The position numbers were made by a program, and so were the translations under genes. From Deltaproteobacteria bacterium (GTDB lineage: Bacteria; Desulfobacterota; Desulfomonilia; Desulfomonilales; Desulfomonilaceae), in assembly GCA_021777225.1 (NCBI GenBank), contig JAJYDQ010000027.1:1-49043 (forward strand): 49,043 bases of DNA, read 5' to 3'. Every line of letters begins with the position of its first letter. The stretch's first letter is position 1. The notes under the pieces are model-generated. The model saw only the letters and a program-made list of their open reading frames with translations, ran no database searches and was not told the origin of the DNA. Positions 41,868 to 49,043 of this stretch are shown here, in pieces.

Positions 41868-43418
41868 TTATTCCCATTCAATAGTGCTGGGGGGTTTAGA
41901 TGAAATGTCATAGACTATGCGATTGATACCGCGAACCTCATTTATTATTCTATTTGAAATAACTGCCATTACATCATGTGGCAACCTGAACCAGTCCGCT
42001 GTCATTCCATCAGTGGAATCTACCGCTCTCAAAGCGGCTACATGCTCATAAGTCCTTTCATCTCCCATGACACCGACAGACCTCACTGGTAATAGGACCA
42101 CAAAGGCCTGCCAAATGTCCCTATACAGACCTGCTTTCCTGATTTCGTCGATTGCAATTGCATCCGCCTCTCTGAGCAAATCAAGTCTTTCACGAGTAAT
42201 TTCGCCCAGAATCCTGACCGCCAAACCCGGCCCCGGAAACGGATGACGCCACACCAAGCTTTCGTCAAGGCCCAACACAAGACCTAACTCGCGGACTTCG
42301 TCTTTGAATAGTTCCCGCAGAGGTTCTATCAGTTCAAGTCGCATGAACTCCGGTAAACCTCCCACGTTATGATGGCTTTTGATAGTTGCGGATGGACCAC
42401 CTCTAAACGAAACACTTTCAATGACGTCCGGGTACAGGGTCCCCTGTGCCAGGAAACGGACATTTGGAAATCGGGAAGCTTCTTCTTCAAAGACTTGGAC
42501 AAATTCCGCGCCGATAATTTTTCTTTTCTGCTCAGGGTCCGTGACGTTACTGAGTTTAGCCACGAAGCGTTCCGAAGCGTCGATGTGATCGACCTCAATG
42601 CCTAGACGCTGTTCGAGCGCCTGATGGACACGTTCGGCTTCGTCTTTTCTGAGGAGTCCATTGTCAACAAATATTGGATGAAGTCGCTTTCCAATGGCCC
42701 TGTGTATCAATGCCACCATGACAGAAGAATCTACCCCTCCAGATAAGGCCGCGACTACATGGGAATCCCCCACGCGTCTTTTAACTTCCTGAATGGAACT
42801 TTCGACGAATGATGACATGGACCAGGTGGGCTTAATTTTAGCCATTTTGAAAAGAAAATTCGCCAAAATTTGGGCTCCATTAGGTGTGTGAGCGACTTCA
42901 GGGTGGAACTGAACTCCGCATATCAGTCCGTCGTTGCGTTCGAGGGCCGCAACAGGAGTATCAGTAGTCGAGGCTGTGACCATGAAATTCGGAGGTGGAG
43001 CAATGACCTTGTCTCCATGGCTCATCCAGACGGTAAGATCGGATTTCTGAAGGCCATCAAAAAGGATTGACCCTTCGGAAATCCTGTTCAGGACAGCGCG
43101 TCCATATTCTCGTTCAGAGGCCCTTTGAACTGATCCGCCCAATAAATGAGCCAGTGCTTGCAAGCCGTAACATATACCAAGAACAGGTATGTTCAAGTCG
43201 AGAATTTGTTGGTCCAACTGGGGAGAATCCGGATCATATATACTGGCCGGGCCACCTGACAATATTATTGCCGCTGGTCGCCTTTTCCTGACTACATTTA
43301 GAGCAGTATTGAAGGGATGAATTTCTGAATAGACGCCGGCTTCTCGAACCCTTCGAGCGATGAGCTGAGTATATTGGGAGCCATAATCCAGAATCAAGAC
43401 GTAAGAATCATGCGTCAC
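41868..43418 (-). CDS. guaA: GMP synthase, glutamine-hydrolysing
   Basis: A 516-residue two-domain enzyme that converts XMP, ATP and glutamine to GMP in the cytosol. The N-terminal class I glutamine amidotransferase has the nucleophile Cys83 in GICYG, and His172 and Glu174 in FHPEVAHTP. The ATP-pyrophosphatase P-loop is SGGVDSS (226-232). The C-terminal dimerisation region ends with the typical PPSTIEWE. Length and all motifs are normal. The start is GTG at 43418, with GGAG 7 nt upstream. A terminator just upstream separates it from the exported-protein gene, so it has its own promoter or reads through. Confidence 0.98.
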   Translation of the reverse strand: MTHDSYVLILDYGSQYTQLIARRVREAGVYSEIHPFNTALNVVRKRRPAAIILSGGPASIYDPDSPQLDQQILDLNIPVLGICYGLQALAHLLGGSVQRASEREYGRAVLNRISEGSILFDGLQKSDLTVWMSHGDKVIAPPPNFMVTASTTDTPVAALERNDGLICGVQFHPEVAHTPNGAQILANFLFKMAKIKPTWSMSSFVESSIQEVKRRVGDSHVVAALSGGVDSSVMVALIHRAIGKRLHPIFVDNGLLRKDEAERVHQALEQRLGIEVDHIDASERFVAKLSNVTDPEQKRKIIGAEFVQVFEEEASRFPNVRFLAQGTLYPDVIESVSFRGGPSATIKSHHNVGGLPEFMRLELIEPLRELFKDEVRELGLVLGLDESLVWRHPFPGPGLAVRILGEITRERLDLLREADAIAIDEIRKAGLYRDIWQAFVVLLPVRSVGVMGDERTYEHVAALRAVDSTDGMTADWFRLPHDVMAVISNRIINEVRGINRIVYDISSKPPSTIEWE

Positions 43419-43470
43419 TGAATTACTCCGATGAAAAAATTGAAATAAAAAAGATCAGAAAACAGAACGC

Positions 43471-43499
43471 AAAAGACCGGAGTTTTTCTCCGGTCTTTT
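43471..43499. terminator. Perfect rho-independent terminator
   Basis: AAAAGACCGGAG (43471-43482) and CTCCGGTCTTTT (43488-43499) form a perfect 12-bp stem around a 5-nt T loop. It ends the exported-protein gene on the minus strand, ahead of guaA; being palindromic, it can work both ways. Confidence 0.9.
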
Positions 43500-43524
43500 G
43501 AAGATAACCTCGAAAACTGTTAAC

Positions 43525-43986
43525 TTATCTAATCTCCTGCTTTTTGATCATTTCATAACCAAGACCAGGTGTTACACAAGGATTGCAGCCAGGGGACTTA
43601 ACAGTGTATTTTTCAACATTGCTTACGAGCTTTGAATTCGGAGGAAGAACCGGGGGAGCACCCCAAGCGATTGGTCCGCCATAAGCAGGCGCAACACACT
43701 TCGGGGGGATAACCTGAACTCTTTCTGTGCAGGTTGTGCCCTTCCAAACGCCCCAGGGACGGAATCCACCCGTATACTGTTCACATCCGCTCAGCATCAG
43801 GGTGCTGTCACCACCGGCTGTTCCAGCAACGGATTTGCTGAAAGATGTTTTAACTTTCATGGGGATCATAATAGTATCCCCTGAGTTAGCAACCATAGGC
43901 ATCCCTGAAACTTGCGCTTCCGCTACAGCCATCCCGCTCACCATAATGGCCATCGCGCCTAACAGAACGATCATTCTTTTAACCAT
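43525..43986 (-). CDS. Exported cysteine-containing protein of unknown function
   Basis: 153 residues from the ATG at 43986, fixed by AGGAGG 8 nt upstream; a TTG two codons earlier is not needed. It has a clear signal peptide with probable cleavage after AEA. The mature part has five cysteines (SGC, TTC, PKC and the pair GCNPC), is rich in Pro and Gly and has no TM. It looks like a small secreted or periplasmic disulphide-stabilised protein. No family is recognised. With its own strong ribosome-binding site and terminator it looks like an abundant monocistronic product. A possible promoter is at 44077-44103. Confidence 0.75.
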   Translation of the reverse strand: MVKRMIVLLGAMAIMVSGMAVAEAQVSGMPMVANSGDTIMIPMKVKTSFSKSVAGTAGGDSTLMLSGCEQYTGGFRPWGVWKGTTCTERVQVIPPKCVAPAYGGPIAWGAPPVLPPNSKLVSNVEKYTVKSPGCNPCVTPGLGYEMIKKQEIR

Positions 43987-44295
43987 ACCCAAATCCTCCT
44001 TTTATTAGGCTCCACAGAAAAAGAGCGTGAAACCAAATGTGGAATTATAGACGAACAAAAGCTATTTGATACTTTGATTATCAGAATGGTTTTGAGAAGT
44101 CAAGAAATTTTTTCTCGATCCACTCTGACGCTCACGCTACTAAAGCAAAATTAGCACAAAAAATCATGGCAATAAAGATGTTTTTAATTTAACTGATTTT
44201 CTGGGTTTCTGTCCAGAGAAATATAGCCAAATTTGCAAAACACTTCCAAAAGAAAATCAATCACAACCAAACCTGAGCTAATTCTAAAAGTCACG
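43987..44295. other. 309-bp intergenic region
   Basis: It lies upstream of the exported-protein gene and downstream of leuC, both on the minus strand. It is A+T-rich. One possible minus-strand promoter is visible (44077-44103). leuD is not here, and no other gene or strong hairpin is seen. Confidence 0.5.
44077..44103 (-). promoter_or_regulatory. Weak candidate promoter for the exported-protein gene
   Basis: On the minus strand: TTGACT (44103-44098) and GATAAT (44082-44077). Both hexamers match 5/6, but the spacer is only 15 bp. Confidence 0.3.
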
Positions 44296-45555
44296 TCAAA
44301 TCTGTCTTGGGTCAGTTATGATTCCAGTTAAGGCGCTAGCGGCGGCTACGGCCGGTGAACTCAAAACCACCTCACTTTCGGGATGCCCCATCCTGCCAAC
44401 AAAGTTCCGGTTAGTCGTTGAAACTGCGCGCTCTCCACGCGCCAGTATACCCATATGTCCACCGAGGCATGGGCCGCAGGTTGGTGTAGAGACAATTCCA
44501 CCAGCCTCAATGATTGTTTCAATCAAACCTTCCCTGATTGCCTGAATCACAATATTTTGAGTTGCGGGAAGAACTATCAGTCTAACCCCTTTTGCTACCT
44601 TCTTCCCCTTGAGGATCGACGCCGCGATTCTAATGTCTTCAATTCTTCCGTTGGTGCAGGATCCTATTACAACCTGATCCACCTTCATGTCTTTTACATC
44701 TGAAGCTGGTCGAACATTTTCCGGCGAAAATGGTAACGCAACCAATGGATCAATCCTGTCAAGTTCTATAACCGTCTCGGAACAATATTGAGCGCCATCA
44801 TCGGATTTGTAGACAGTATATGAGCGGGACCCATTTTCCTCAGCATATGCCTTGGTAACCGTATCAAACGGGAATATACCGTTTTTGGCGCCGGCTTCCA
44901 CAGCCATATTGGATACAGTGAGTCTGTCAGCCATAGTAAGGCTGGAAACGCCGCTCCCAGAGAATTCCATCGCGTGGTAAAGAGCGCCGTCTACTCCAAT
45001 ATCTCCAATTATCTTTAAAATTAAGTCCTTACCACTTACCCATTTCCCAAATGCGCCGGTTAGAATGAATCTCATTGATTCGGGTACCTTGAACCAACAT
45101 TTGCCGGTTAACATGACCGCTGCAAAATCCGTACTCCCTACTCCAGTTGAAAACGCCGACAAAGCTCCATAAGTGCATGTATGACTATCAGCTCCTACTA
45201 CAAGGTCTCCAGGCCTAACTATGCCTCTTTCCGGAAGAAGAGCATGCTCAATTCCCATTAAACCAAGATCAAAAAAGTTAACCAACTTCATTTCGTTTGC
45301 AAAATCCCGTGATTTTGCCAACATCATGGCAGAATCAATACTTTGTGCGGGATTAAAATGATCCAGGACCACAACCACTTTTCCCGGATCGAAAACTTTA
45401 ACCCCACCGGCCTCCTTGAAAGGTTTAAGAGCTAAGGGCAGAGTTATATCATTGGCCAGAGCAATATCGACATTCGCTTCGATGAGTTGTCCGGGTTTAA
45501 CAAATTCAAGTCCAGCATGAGCGGCCAGAATGTTTTCAGTTATTGTCATCGCCAT
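44296..45555 (-). CDS. leuC: 3-isopropylmalate dehydratase large subunit (LeuC/HacA family)
   Basis: A 419-residue aconitase-family protein of the shorter LeuC/homoaconitase type. The 4Fe-4S ligands are Cys300 (VIGSCTNG), Cys360 and Cys363 (TPTCGPC). [20 protein letters not shown] and the C-terminal NRNFVGRMG are typical. With a small LeuD subunit it isomerises 2- to 3-isopropylmalate in leucine synthesis. Neither leuD nor leuB is in the window, which is unusual. The start may be 45555 or the Met at 45549; AGGAA is better spaced for the latter. It is 3 bp behind rfbD and is thus co-transcribed with a deoxysugar gene. Confidence 0.93.
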   Translation of the reverse strand: MAMTITENILAAHAGLEFVKPGQLIEANVDIALANDITLPLALKPFKEAGGVKVFDPGKVVVVLDHFNPAQSIDSAMMLAKSRDFANEMKLVNFFDLGLMGIEHALLPERGIVRPGDLVVGADSHTCTYGALSAFSTGVGSTDFAAVMLTGKCWFKVPESMRFILTGAFGKWVSGKDLILKIIGDIGVDGALYHAMEFSGSGVSSLTMADRLTVSNMAVEAGAKNGIFPFDTVTKAYAEENGSRSYTVYKSDDGAQYCSETVIELDRIDPLVALPFSPENVRPASDVKDMKVDQVVIGSCTNGRIEDIRIAASILKGKKVAKGVRLIVLPATQNIVIQAIREGLIETIIEAGGIVSTPTCGPCLGGHMGILARGERAVSTTNRNFVGRMGHPESEVVLSSPAVAAASALTGIITDPRQI

Positions 45556-45558
45556 TTC

Positions 45559-46425
45559 CTAAACAGTCCTTCCCGAAAGGTATTTTCCAAGAGCGTCTTC
45601 CCAGTTGGGCAATTTCATCCCCGTCAGACGAGTAAACCTGGAATTGTCAAGCACGGAATAAAGAGGACGAGGCGCAGGACGGCCTAAGCGCCGCGTATCG
45701 ATATTTTGGATCTCAACATCATCCAAACCGGCAAGTTTAAAGATCTTTGACGCAAAACCACTCCAGGTAGTATACCCGGAATTTGTAACATGAAAAATAC
45801 CATTTGCTCCTATTGAGCACAATTTAATTATTCCAGCGGAAAGGTCCACTGTATACGTGGGTGATCCAAACTGATCATTAACGATTTCTAAGGCTTTGTT
45901 TGTTTTCCCAGCCCCAATTATCGTATCGACGAAGTTCTTGCCATTTGCGCCATAAAGCCATTGTGTCCTTATAATGCAGTAATTTGTCGTAAGGACCCTC
46001 TTTATGCCCAGTTCGCCTTCCAGTTTTGATTTGCCATAGGTTCCCAAAGGATTAGGTAGATCGTCTTCCGTGTACGGCCGGTTCTTTGATCCATCGAATA
46101 CATAGTCAGTGCTGATGTGAACTAAAAATGATCCCAGATTACTAGCCGCCATAGCAAGATTTTCAGGACCCGTCGCGTTTACCCTAAAAGCCTGCTCCTG
46201 TTGGGACTCGCATCCATCGACGTCGGTTAAGGCCGCGACATTTATAACCAGTTTAGGCTTAATTTTTCCCAAAACCCCCACGACAGAGGATAAACTGGTT
46301 ATATCCATTTCCGGAATGTCCATTTCAACTGTCTGGGTCCCGGCTTCTCTGAGCGCAGCACAAAGGTCCTGGCCCAGCATTCCGCGCGCCCCTACTACAA
46401 TACATGGCCCCAAGAAGTCCTCCAT
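45559..46425 (-). CDS. rfbD: dTDP-4-dehydrorhamnose reductase
   Basis: A 288-residue extended short-chain dehydrogenase. It has the NADPH-binding GARGMLGQDL, NVAALTDVDGCE, the catalytic STDYVFDG and YGKSK (Y-x3-K), and a final LPNWEDAL typical of RfbD/RmlD. It reduces dTDP-4-keto-rhamnose to dTDP-L-rhamnose, the last step of activated rhamnose synthesis. rfbA, rfbB and rfbC are not in the window, so this copy is separated from the rest. GGAG 6 nt before the ATG supports the start. It is first in an operon with leuC. Confidence 0.94.
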   Translation of the reverse strand: MEDFLGPCIVVGARGMLGQDLCAALREAGTQTVEMDIPEMDITSLSSVVGVLGKIKPKLVINVAALTDVDGCESQQEQAFRVNATGPENLAMAASNLGSFLVHISTDYVFDGSKNRPYTEDDLPNPLGTYGKSKLEGELGIKRVLTTNYCIIRTQWLYGANGKNFVDTIIGAGKTNKALEIVNDQFGSPTYTVDLSAGIIKLCSIGANGIFHVTNSGYTTWSGFASKIFKLAGLDDVEIQNIDTRRLGRPAPRPLYSVLDNSRFTRLTGMKLPNWEDALGKYLSGRTV

Positions 46426-46443
46426 TAATACTCCAGAAAACTC

Positions 46444-46457
46444 AAATCTTTAGATTT
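46444..46457. promoter_or_regulatory. Palindrome in the rfbD leader
   Basis: AAATCT-TT-AGATTT is a perfect inverted repeat about 19 bp upstream of the rfbD start. It may be an operator or a weak leader hairpin. It is A+T-rich, so chance cannot be excluded. Confidence 0.3.
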
Positions 46458-46540
46458 ACTCCTGCGAACAAAATTTTGGTTGTTCGGCCCGGATTTGCAA
46501 GCACTATAAAAACAACTCTGAATAATATCAAACTTCTTCA

Positions 46541-46569
46541 TTGAACTTGCCACACAGGTTAAATATTAT
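46541..46569 (+). promoter_or_regulatory. Candidate sigma-70 promoter for 46642-47847
   Basis: TTGAAC (46541-46546), a 17-bp spacer and TATTAT (46564-46569). The match is 4/6 and 5/6. Transcription would start near 46576, about 66 nt before the ATG. Confidence 0.45.
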
Positions 46570-46641
46570 CTAACCAAGTTGCAAATTAAAAGGACTCCCT
46601 CTGATTGTGAAATAGTTTCTTCCTTTTGAATAAGGCCAGTC

Positions 46642-47847
46642 ATGAAACCAGTAATCAAATCGATTGCAGAAAGAAGTTTCAAGGATGTTAAGCTTTTCCT
46701 CGGAAGCGGTTTTATCAGGGACGCTGTTTTCGAAGAATTGCCTTTAAATTCGGGAGACATCACGGATCAACACAACTGGAACGTTGCTTGGCTTGAGATC
46801 GATAACACAGCGGAAGCGGCTTTACTATGGACAAGGATGACTGATGACGAAATAGCTGTAAACGCCATCGCCATCTCTGACCAGGCCCTAAAAACTGGTC
46901 TGGGCATTGAACTGTTAAAACACGGGATAATGAACTGGGCTGAATTGAAAACTTCCAAAGTTAGCCTTGTCCTTCCAGAAACAAAAGCCGAAAGGCTTAT
47001 AAATGCTTTGAAGTCCTGTGGGTTTATCTACGAGGCTACGTTGTGGTCCGCTCGAACCGAAGGAATTAACTCCGTCAAATTCTCCAAAAAGTTTGTCTAC
47101 GGAACATTACCACAATCGGAAACCTTAAATTTTCTGAGTGATCTGTTCTCTGAATGGGGTTACGAGACTCGAGTTGGGAGTGACGGCCTTTTTTATAGAT
47201 CGAAAGCTATCTATCAAAACCCTTTTCTTTTTCCCTCATGGCACAAGATCAGCCGTCAGGGGCAAAAATTGATAGTAACTCCACCGGCGCGCCCTCTTGA
47301 ATCCATTGAACTCGAAACTCTCCTGTTTCCACTAATGATAAAGGGGAATAGCGAAAACCCCCTGCTGGTAACAATCGACAAGAAACGAGCCCCCGTCATG
47401 ATAGAATTGCCTCAACAGAGGGATGACAATTTGTTTGCCGGGGAAGATTCAGGGCTCAGTCAGTTGAGGGGAAACATCGTTTACACTTTTCCAAGCGGTT
47501 TCCAGGAAATTAGGCGAGGATTGCCGGTGCTGTTTTATGTCAACAGTGTGGGGGCGGTGGGTAAAGCGCGAATAAGTGACTGGTCTTTCGAAGATCCGGC
47601 AGCGCTTTGCAAGGCGCTGTATAGTGATGAGAAATTTGACCTGGAACATGTTCGAGGGCATGCTGGAGTATCCGGCCCAAGGTCCGGCAAAGTCCTTGTC
47701 CTCAGATATGAGTATTATAAGGTGTTCAGGAGACCGGTTCAACTAGACCAGATGAAAGCTCTCGACAAAGACTTTAATCCACAACGCCAGAGGTCCATTT
47801 CCTGGGATTTTTTCCAGACTGTATCACGGATTGGGACTGAACAGTAA
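46642..47847 (+). CDS. Two-domain protein: GNAT-like N-terminus and PUA/ASCH-like C-terminus
   Basis: A 401-residue protein without signal or TM. Residues about 45-150 look like a GNAT acetyltransferase core (WLEIDNTAEAALLWTRM, then LKTGLGIELLKHGIMNWAE resembling the acetyl-CoA-binding loop). Residues about 285-385 look like a PUA-superfamily (EVE/ASCH-like) domain, with GLPVLFYVNSVGAVGKARI and VLVLRYEYYKVFRRPV. Proteins pairing these domains are known but poorly characterised; a nucleic-acid-linked acetylation role would be a guess. The domain calls are from pattern memory and are tentative. AAGG 7 nt upstream supports the ATG. The gamma-carbonic anhydrase gene follows by 46 bp. Confidence 0.7.
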   Translation: MKPVIKSIAERSFKDVKLFLGSGFIRDAVFEELPLNSGDITDQHNWNVAWLEIDNTAEAALLWTRMTDDEIAVNAIAISDQALKTGLGIELLKHGIMNWAELKTSKVSLVLPETKAERLINALKSCGFIYEATLWSARTEGINSVKFSKKFVYGTLPQSETLNFLSDLFSEWGYETRVGSDGLFYRSKAIYQNPFLFPSWHKISRQGQKLIVTPPARPLESIELETLLFPLMIKGNSENPLLVTIDKKRAPVMIELPQQRDDNLFAGEDSGLSQLRGNIVYTFPSGFQEIRRGLPVLFYVNSVGAVGKARISDWSFEDPAALCKALYSDEKFDLEHVRGHAGVSGPRSGKVLVLRYEYYKVFRRPVQLDQMKALDKDFNPQRQRSISWDFFQTVSRIGTEQ

Positions 47848-47893
47848 AGCTCTGACTTGTTTGGGTGAGCCATTTTTCAACGTGGAGAAATCG

Positions 47894-48418
47894 ATGATAA
47901 TTGAATTCAGTGGAATAAGGCCGAAGCTCGGGGCGGAGGTTTTTTTGGCGCCTGGGGTCGTTGTATTGGGTGACATAGAAATTGGAGACTATAGCAATCT
48001 TTGGTTCTATACAGTTGCGAGGGCTGACGCCAATTACATCAGGATAGGCGCTCAAACCAATATACAAGATCATTGCATGCTACATGTAACAACGGACAGG
48101 TTCCCTTTAACTATTGGCGCCGGGGTGATTGTGGGACATCGCGCTGTAATTCATGGCGCCACAATTCACGACAGGGCTTTAATAGGTATTGGGGCTTTGG
48201 TGCTTGATGGAAGCGTAGTTGAAGAAGGGGCTATAGTGGGGGCCGGCGCGGTTGTGAGTCCGGGTAGCGTCATACCCTCCAACAAGGTGGCGCTAGGAAT
48301 TCCTGCGCGCCCGGTCCGGGATTGCACGGAAGCTGAGCGCGAGTTTCATTTAAAAAATTGTTTAAAATACAAAGAATATGGCAGGAAGTTCTCGGATTTA
48401 ACTAGAGTAATCGATTAG
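47894..48418 (+). CDS. Gamma-class carbonic anhydrase family protein
   Basis: 174 residues from the ATG at 47894, which has GGAG 6 nt upstream; an upstream in-frame TTG at 47831 lies inside the preceding gene. It is a left-handed beta-helix with hexapeptide repeats. The three metal-binding histidines are likely His64 (LHVT), His82 (GHRAV) and His87 (IHG). Trimers of this family hydrate CO2 or have lost that activity; which applies cannot be decided here. The C-terminal helix and NCLKYKEYGRKF are typical. It is probably co-transcribed with the upstream two-domain gene. Confidence 0.9.
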   Translation: MIIEFSGIRPKLGAEVFLAPGVVVLGDIEIGDYSNLWFYTVARADANYIRIGAQTNIQDHCMLHVTTDRFPLTIGAGVIVGHRAVIHGATIHDRALIGIGALVLDGSVVEEGAIVGAGAVVSPGSVIPSNKVALGIPARPVRDCTEAEREFHLKNCLKYKEYGRKFSDLTRVID

Positions 48419-48500
48419 AGACTCCACGATTTTTGAGTTTTCATTACGGGGCACTATTGAAAAACATTTTCTAATTATTGCTAATGTAAAACTTTAAGTA

Positions 48501-48529
48501 TTGACAATATCCACTTGTTATGTTTTATT
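48501..48529 (+). promoter_or_regulatory. Sigma-70-type promoter of the 59-residue acidic protein gene
   Basis: TTGACA (48501-48506, perfect), a 17-bp spacer and TTTATT (48524-48529, 4/6). Transcription would start near 48536, about 44 nt before the ATG. Confidence 0.55.
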
Positions 48530-48579
48530 TATTTTCAGTTGCGACGCAACGGCATTCATAGAAAACGGGAGGATCAAGC

Positions 48580-48759
48580 ATGCCTCATTCTCACAATATT
48601 GATTACTACATCGGTCATGTGAAGGAAGAATCATTGGCCGAAGCTCTCGCTGACTTTGAAGATCCCCTTGAGGGTGGTCCCGTAGATTTGTTGTCCTCCC
48701 TTGAAGTCGACGAAGATTATGCCGACGATGAGTTAACGATAGACTTCGACGACTTTTAA
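48580..48759 (+). CDS. Small acidic protein of 59 residues, function unknown
   Basis: The ATG at 48580 has a strong GGGAGG 7 nt upstream. The product begins MPHSHNIDYYIGHVKEESLA and ends in a very acidic tail (EVDEDYADDELTIDFDDF). There is no cysteine, signal peptide or TM. Its own promoter (48501-48529) and a strong terminator (48783-48828) make it monocistronic and probably well expressed. The acidic C-terminus could bind metal, RNA-mimicking surfaces or a partner protein; this is speculation. No family is recognised. Confidence 0.75.
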   Translation: MPHSHNIDYYIGHVKEESLAEALADFEDPLEGGPVDLLSSLEVDEDYADDELTIDFDDF

Positions 48760-48782
48760 CTTTTTTATAATAAAAATAAAGC

Positions 48783-48828
48783 GAACGACCGGCCTTTAAA
48801 AGCGCCGGTCGTTTCGTTTTTTTTGGAT
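48783..48828. terminator. Rho-independent terminator between the acidic protein gene and the YggT-family gene
   Basis: AACGACCGGC (48784-48793) pairs with GCCGGTCGTT (48803-48812), a 10-bp stem. The CTTTAAAAG-type loop may close further. A T-rich tract (48812-48824) follows; A/T-rich sequence on the left lets it serve the minus strand too. Confidence 0.9.
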
Positions 48829-48847
48829 GAATTCTGAACGTGCTGGA

Positions 48848-49042
48848 TTAACGGAACGCGTCAGCTATTTGGAGAAGAGTCTTAACCAAAAATTGTTGAA
48901 GAAAAACTATTGCCAGAAGAACAATAAGAGGGGAAAAGTCTATTCCCATTTGCGGTATAGGAAGATGACGCCGCACAAAGCTGAATAACGGCTCGGTAAT
49001 CCCATATAAAAACCTTACAATGGGATTGTATGGATCAGGATT
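48848..49042 (-). CDS. YggT-family membrane protein (C-terminal 64 residues; start outside window)
   Basis: Reading the minus strand from the window edge gives NPDPYNPIVRFLYGITEPL, a strong match to the second conserved block of YggT-family proteins, then a hydrophobic helix (SPLIVLLAIVFLQQFLV) and a stop at 48850-48848. YggT proteins are small inner-membrane proteins with two such repeats, linked to osmotic tolerance and cell-division-associated gene neighbourhoods in other bacteria. Only the C-terminal half is visible. It shares the terminator at 48783-48828 with the acidic protein gene. Confidence 0.88.
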   Translation of the reverse strand, partial: NPDPYNPIVRFLYGITEPLFSFVRRHLPIPQMGIDFSPLIVLLAIVFLQQFLVKTLLQIADAFR

Positions 49043-49043
49043 G

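Noticed and set aside
47831-47893. Upstream 21-residue extension of the gamma-carbonic anhydrase
   Set aside because: It begins on a TTG inside the previous gene; the ATG at 47894 has a well-placed GGAG and the normal family start.

Overview
The window is a cell-surface polysaccharide locus, with housekeeping genes at its right-hand end, from a Gram-negative bacterium. The Gram-negative call rests on a lipoprotein outer-membrane export (OPX/Wza-type) protein, a beta-barrel outer-membrane protein and a Wzx/Wzy-type gene set. A deltaproteobacterial-type (Desulfobacterota) host fits the mix of long EPS loci, PilZ control, a homoaconitase-type LeuC and lone accessory genes, but no single marker proves the lineage. 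I saw no tRNA, rRNA, CRISPR array or intact insertion sequence.

Region 1 (1-3.7 kb): the 3' part of a very large gene of at least 25 perfect-length Sel1 repeats (36 residues each) joined to a CbbX/SpoVK-type AAA+ ATPase. Its first repeats carry a recent 324-bp tandem duplication.

Region 2 (3.8-22.7 kb): polysaccharide precursor and sugar-transfer genes. They are a UbiA/DPPR-synthase-type prenyltransferase, a CapK/PaaK-like adenylate-forming enzyme, five large polytopic membrane glycosyltransferase-like proteins, a decayed sixth (pseudogene at 9.6-10.1 kb), a WlbA/WbpD/WbpE-type dehydrogenase-acetyltransferase-aminotransferase cassette with a GT2 transferase, two membrane-anchored SGNH hydrolases and a methyltransferase. 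The polytopic transferases, together with the GT2 and UbiA proteins, suggest that polyprenyl-phosphate-linked sugars are made and used outside the inner membrane.

Region 3 (22.9-40.6 kb): the assembly and export machine. It holds a WcaJ-type initiating phosphoglycosyltransferase, a Wzy/WaaL-type polymerase, a second CapK/PaaK-like protein, a two-TM chain-length regulator (PCP) with a small exported CxxC partner, three GT4 transferases, a heparinase II/III-type lyase, a BY-kinase-like ATPase with degenerate Walker motifs, an unusual one-TM PCP-like protein, a beta-barrel protein, a lipoprotein OPX and a polysaccharide deacetylase. A compact divergent promoter region at 35.7-35.8 kb drives the BY-kinase/GT4/lyase/GT4 operon leftward and the PCP-like/barrel/OPX operon rightward. 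The latter ends at a strong bidirectional terminator at 39.7 kb.

Region 4 (40.6-49.0 kb): a PilZ (c-di-GMP-binding) protein next to the locus, a candidate promoter-to-terminator small RNA with a C8 apical loop, a 53-residue small protein, guaA, an exported cysteine-containing protein, rfbD coupled to an isolated leuC, a GNAT-like/PUA-like two-domain protein, a gamma-carbonic anhydrase, a 59-residue acidic protein with its own promoter and terminator, and the end of a YggT-family gene cut by the window edge.

The most novel-looking items are the Sel1-AAA+ fusion, the pseudo-BY-kinase facing a one-TM PCP/barrel/OPX operon, the C8-loop sRNA candidate, and the two monocistronic small proteins. 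All functional statements come from reading motifs and context; no database search was run.
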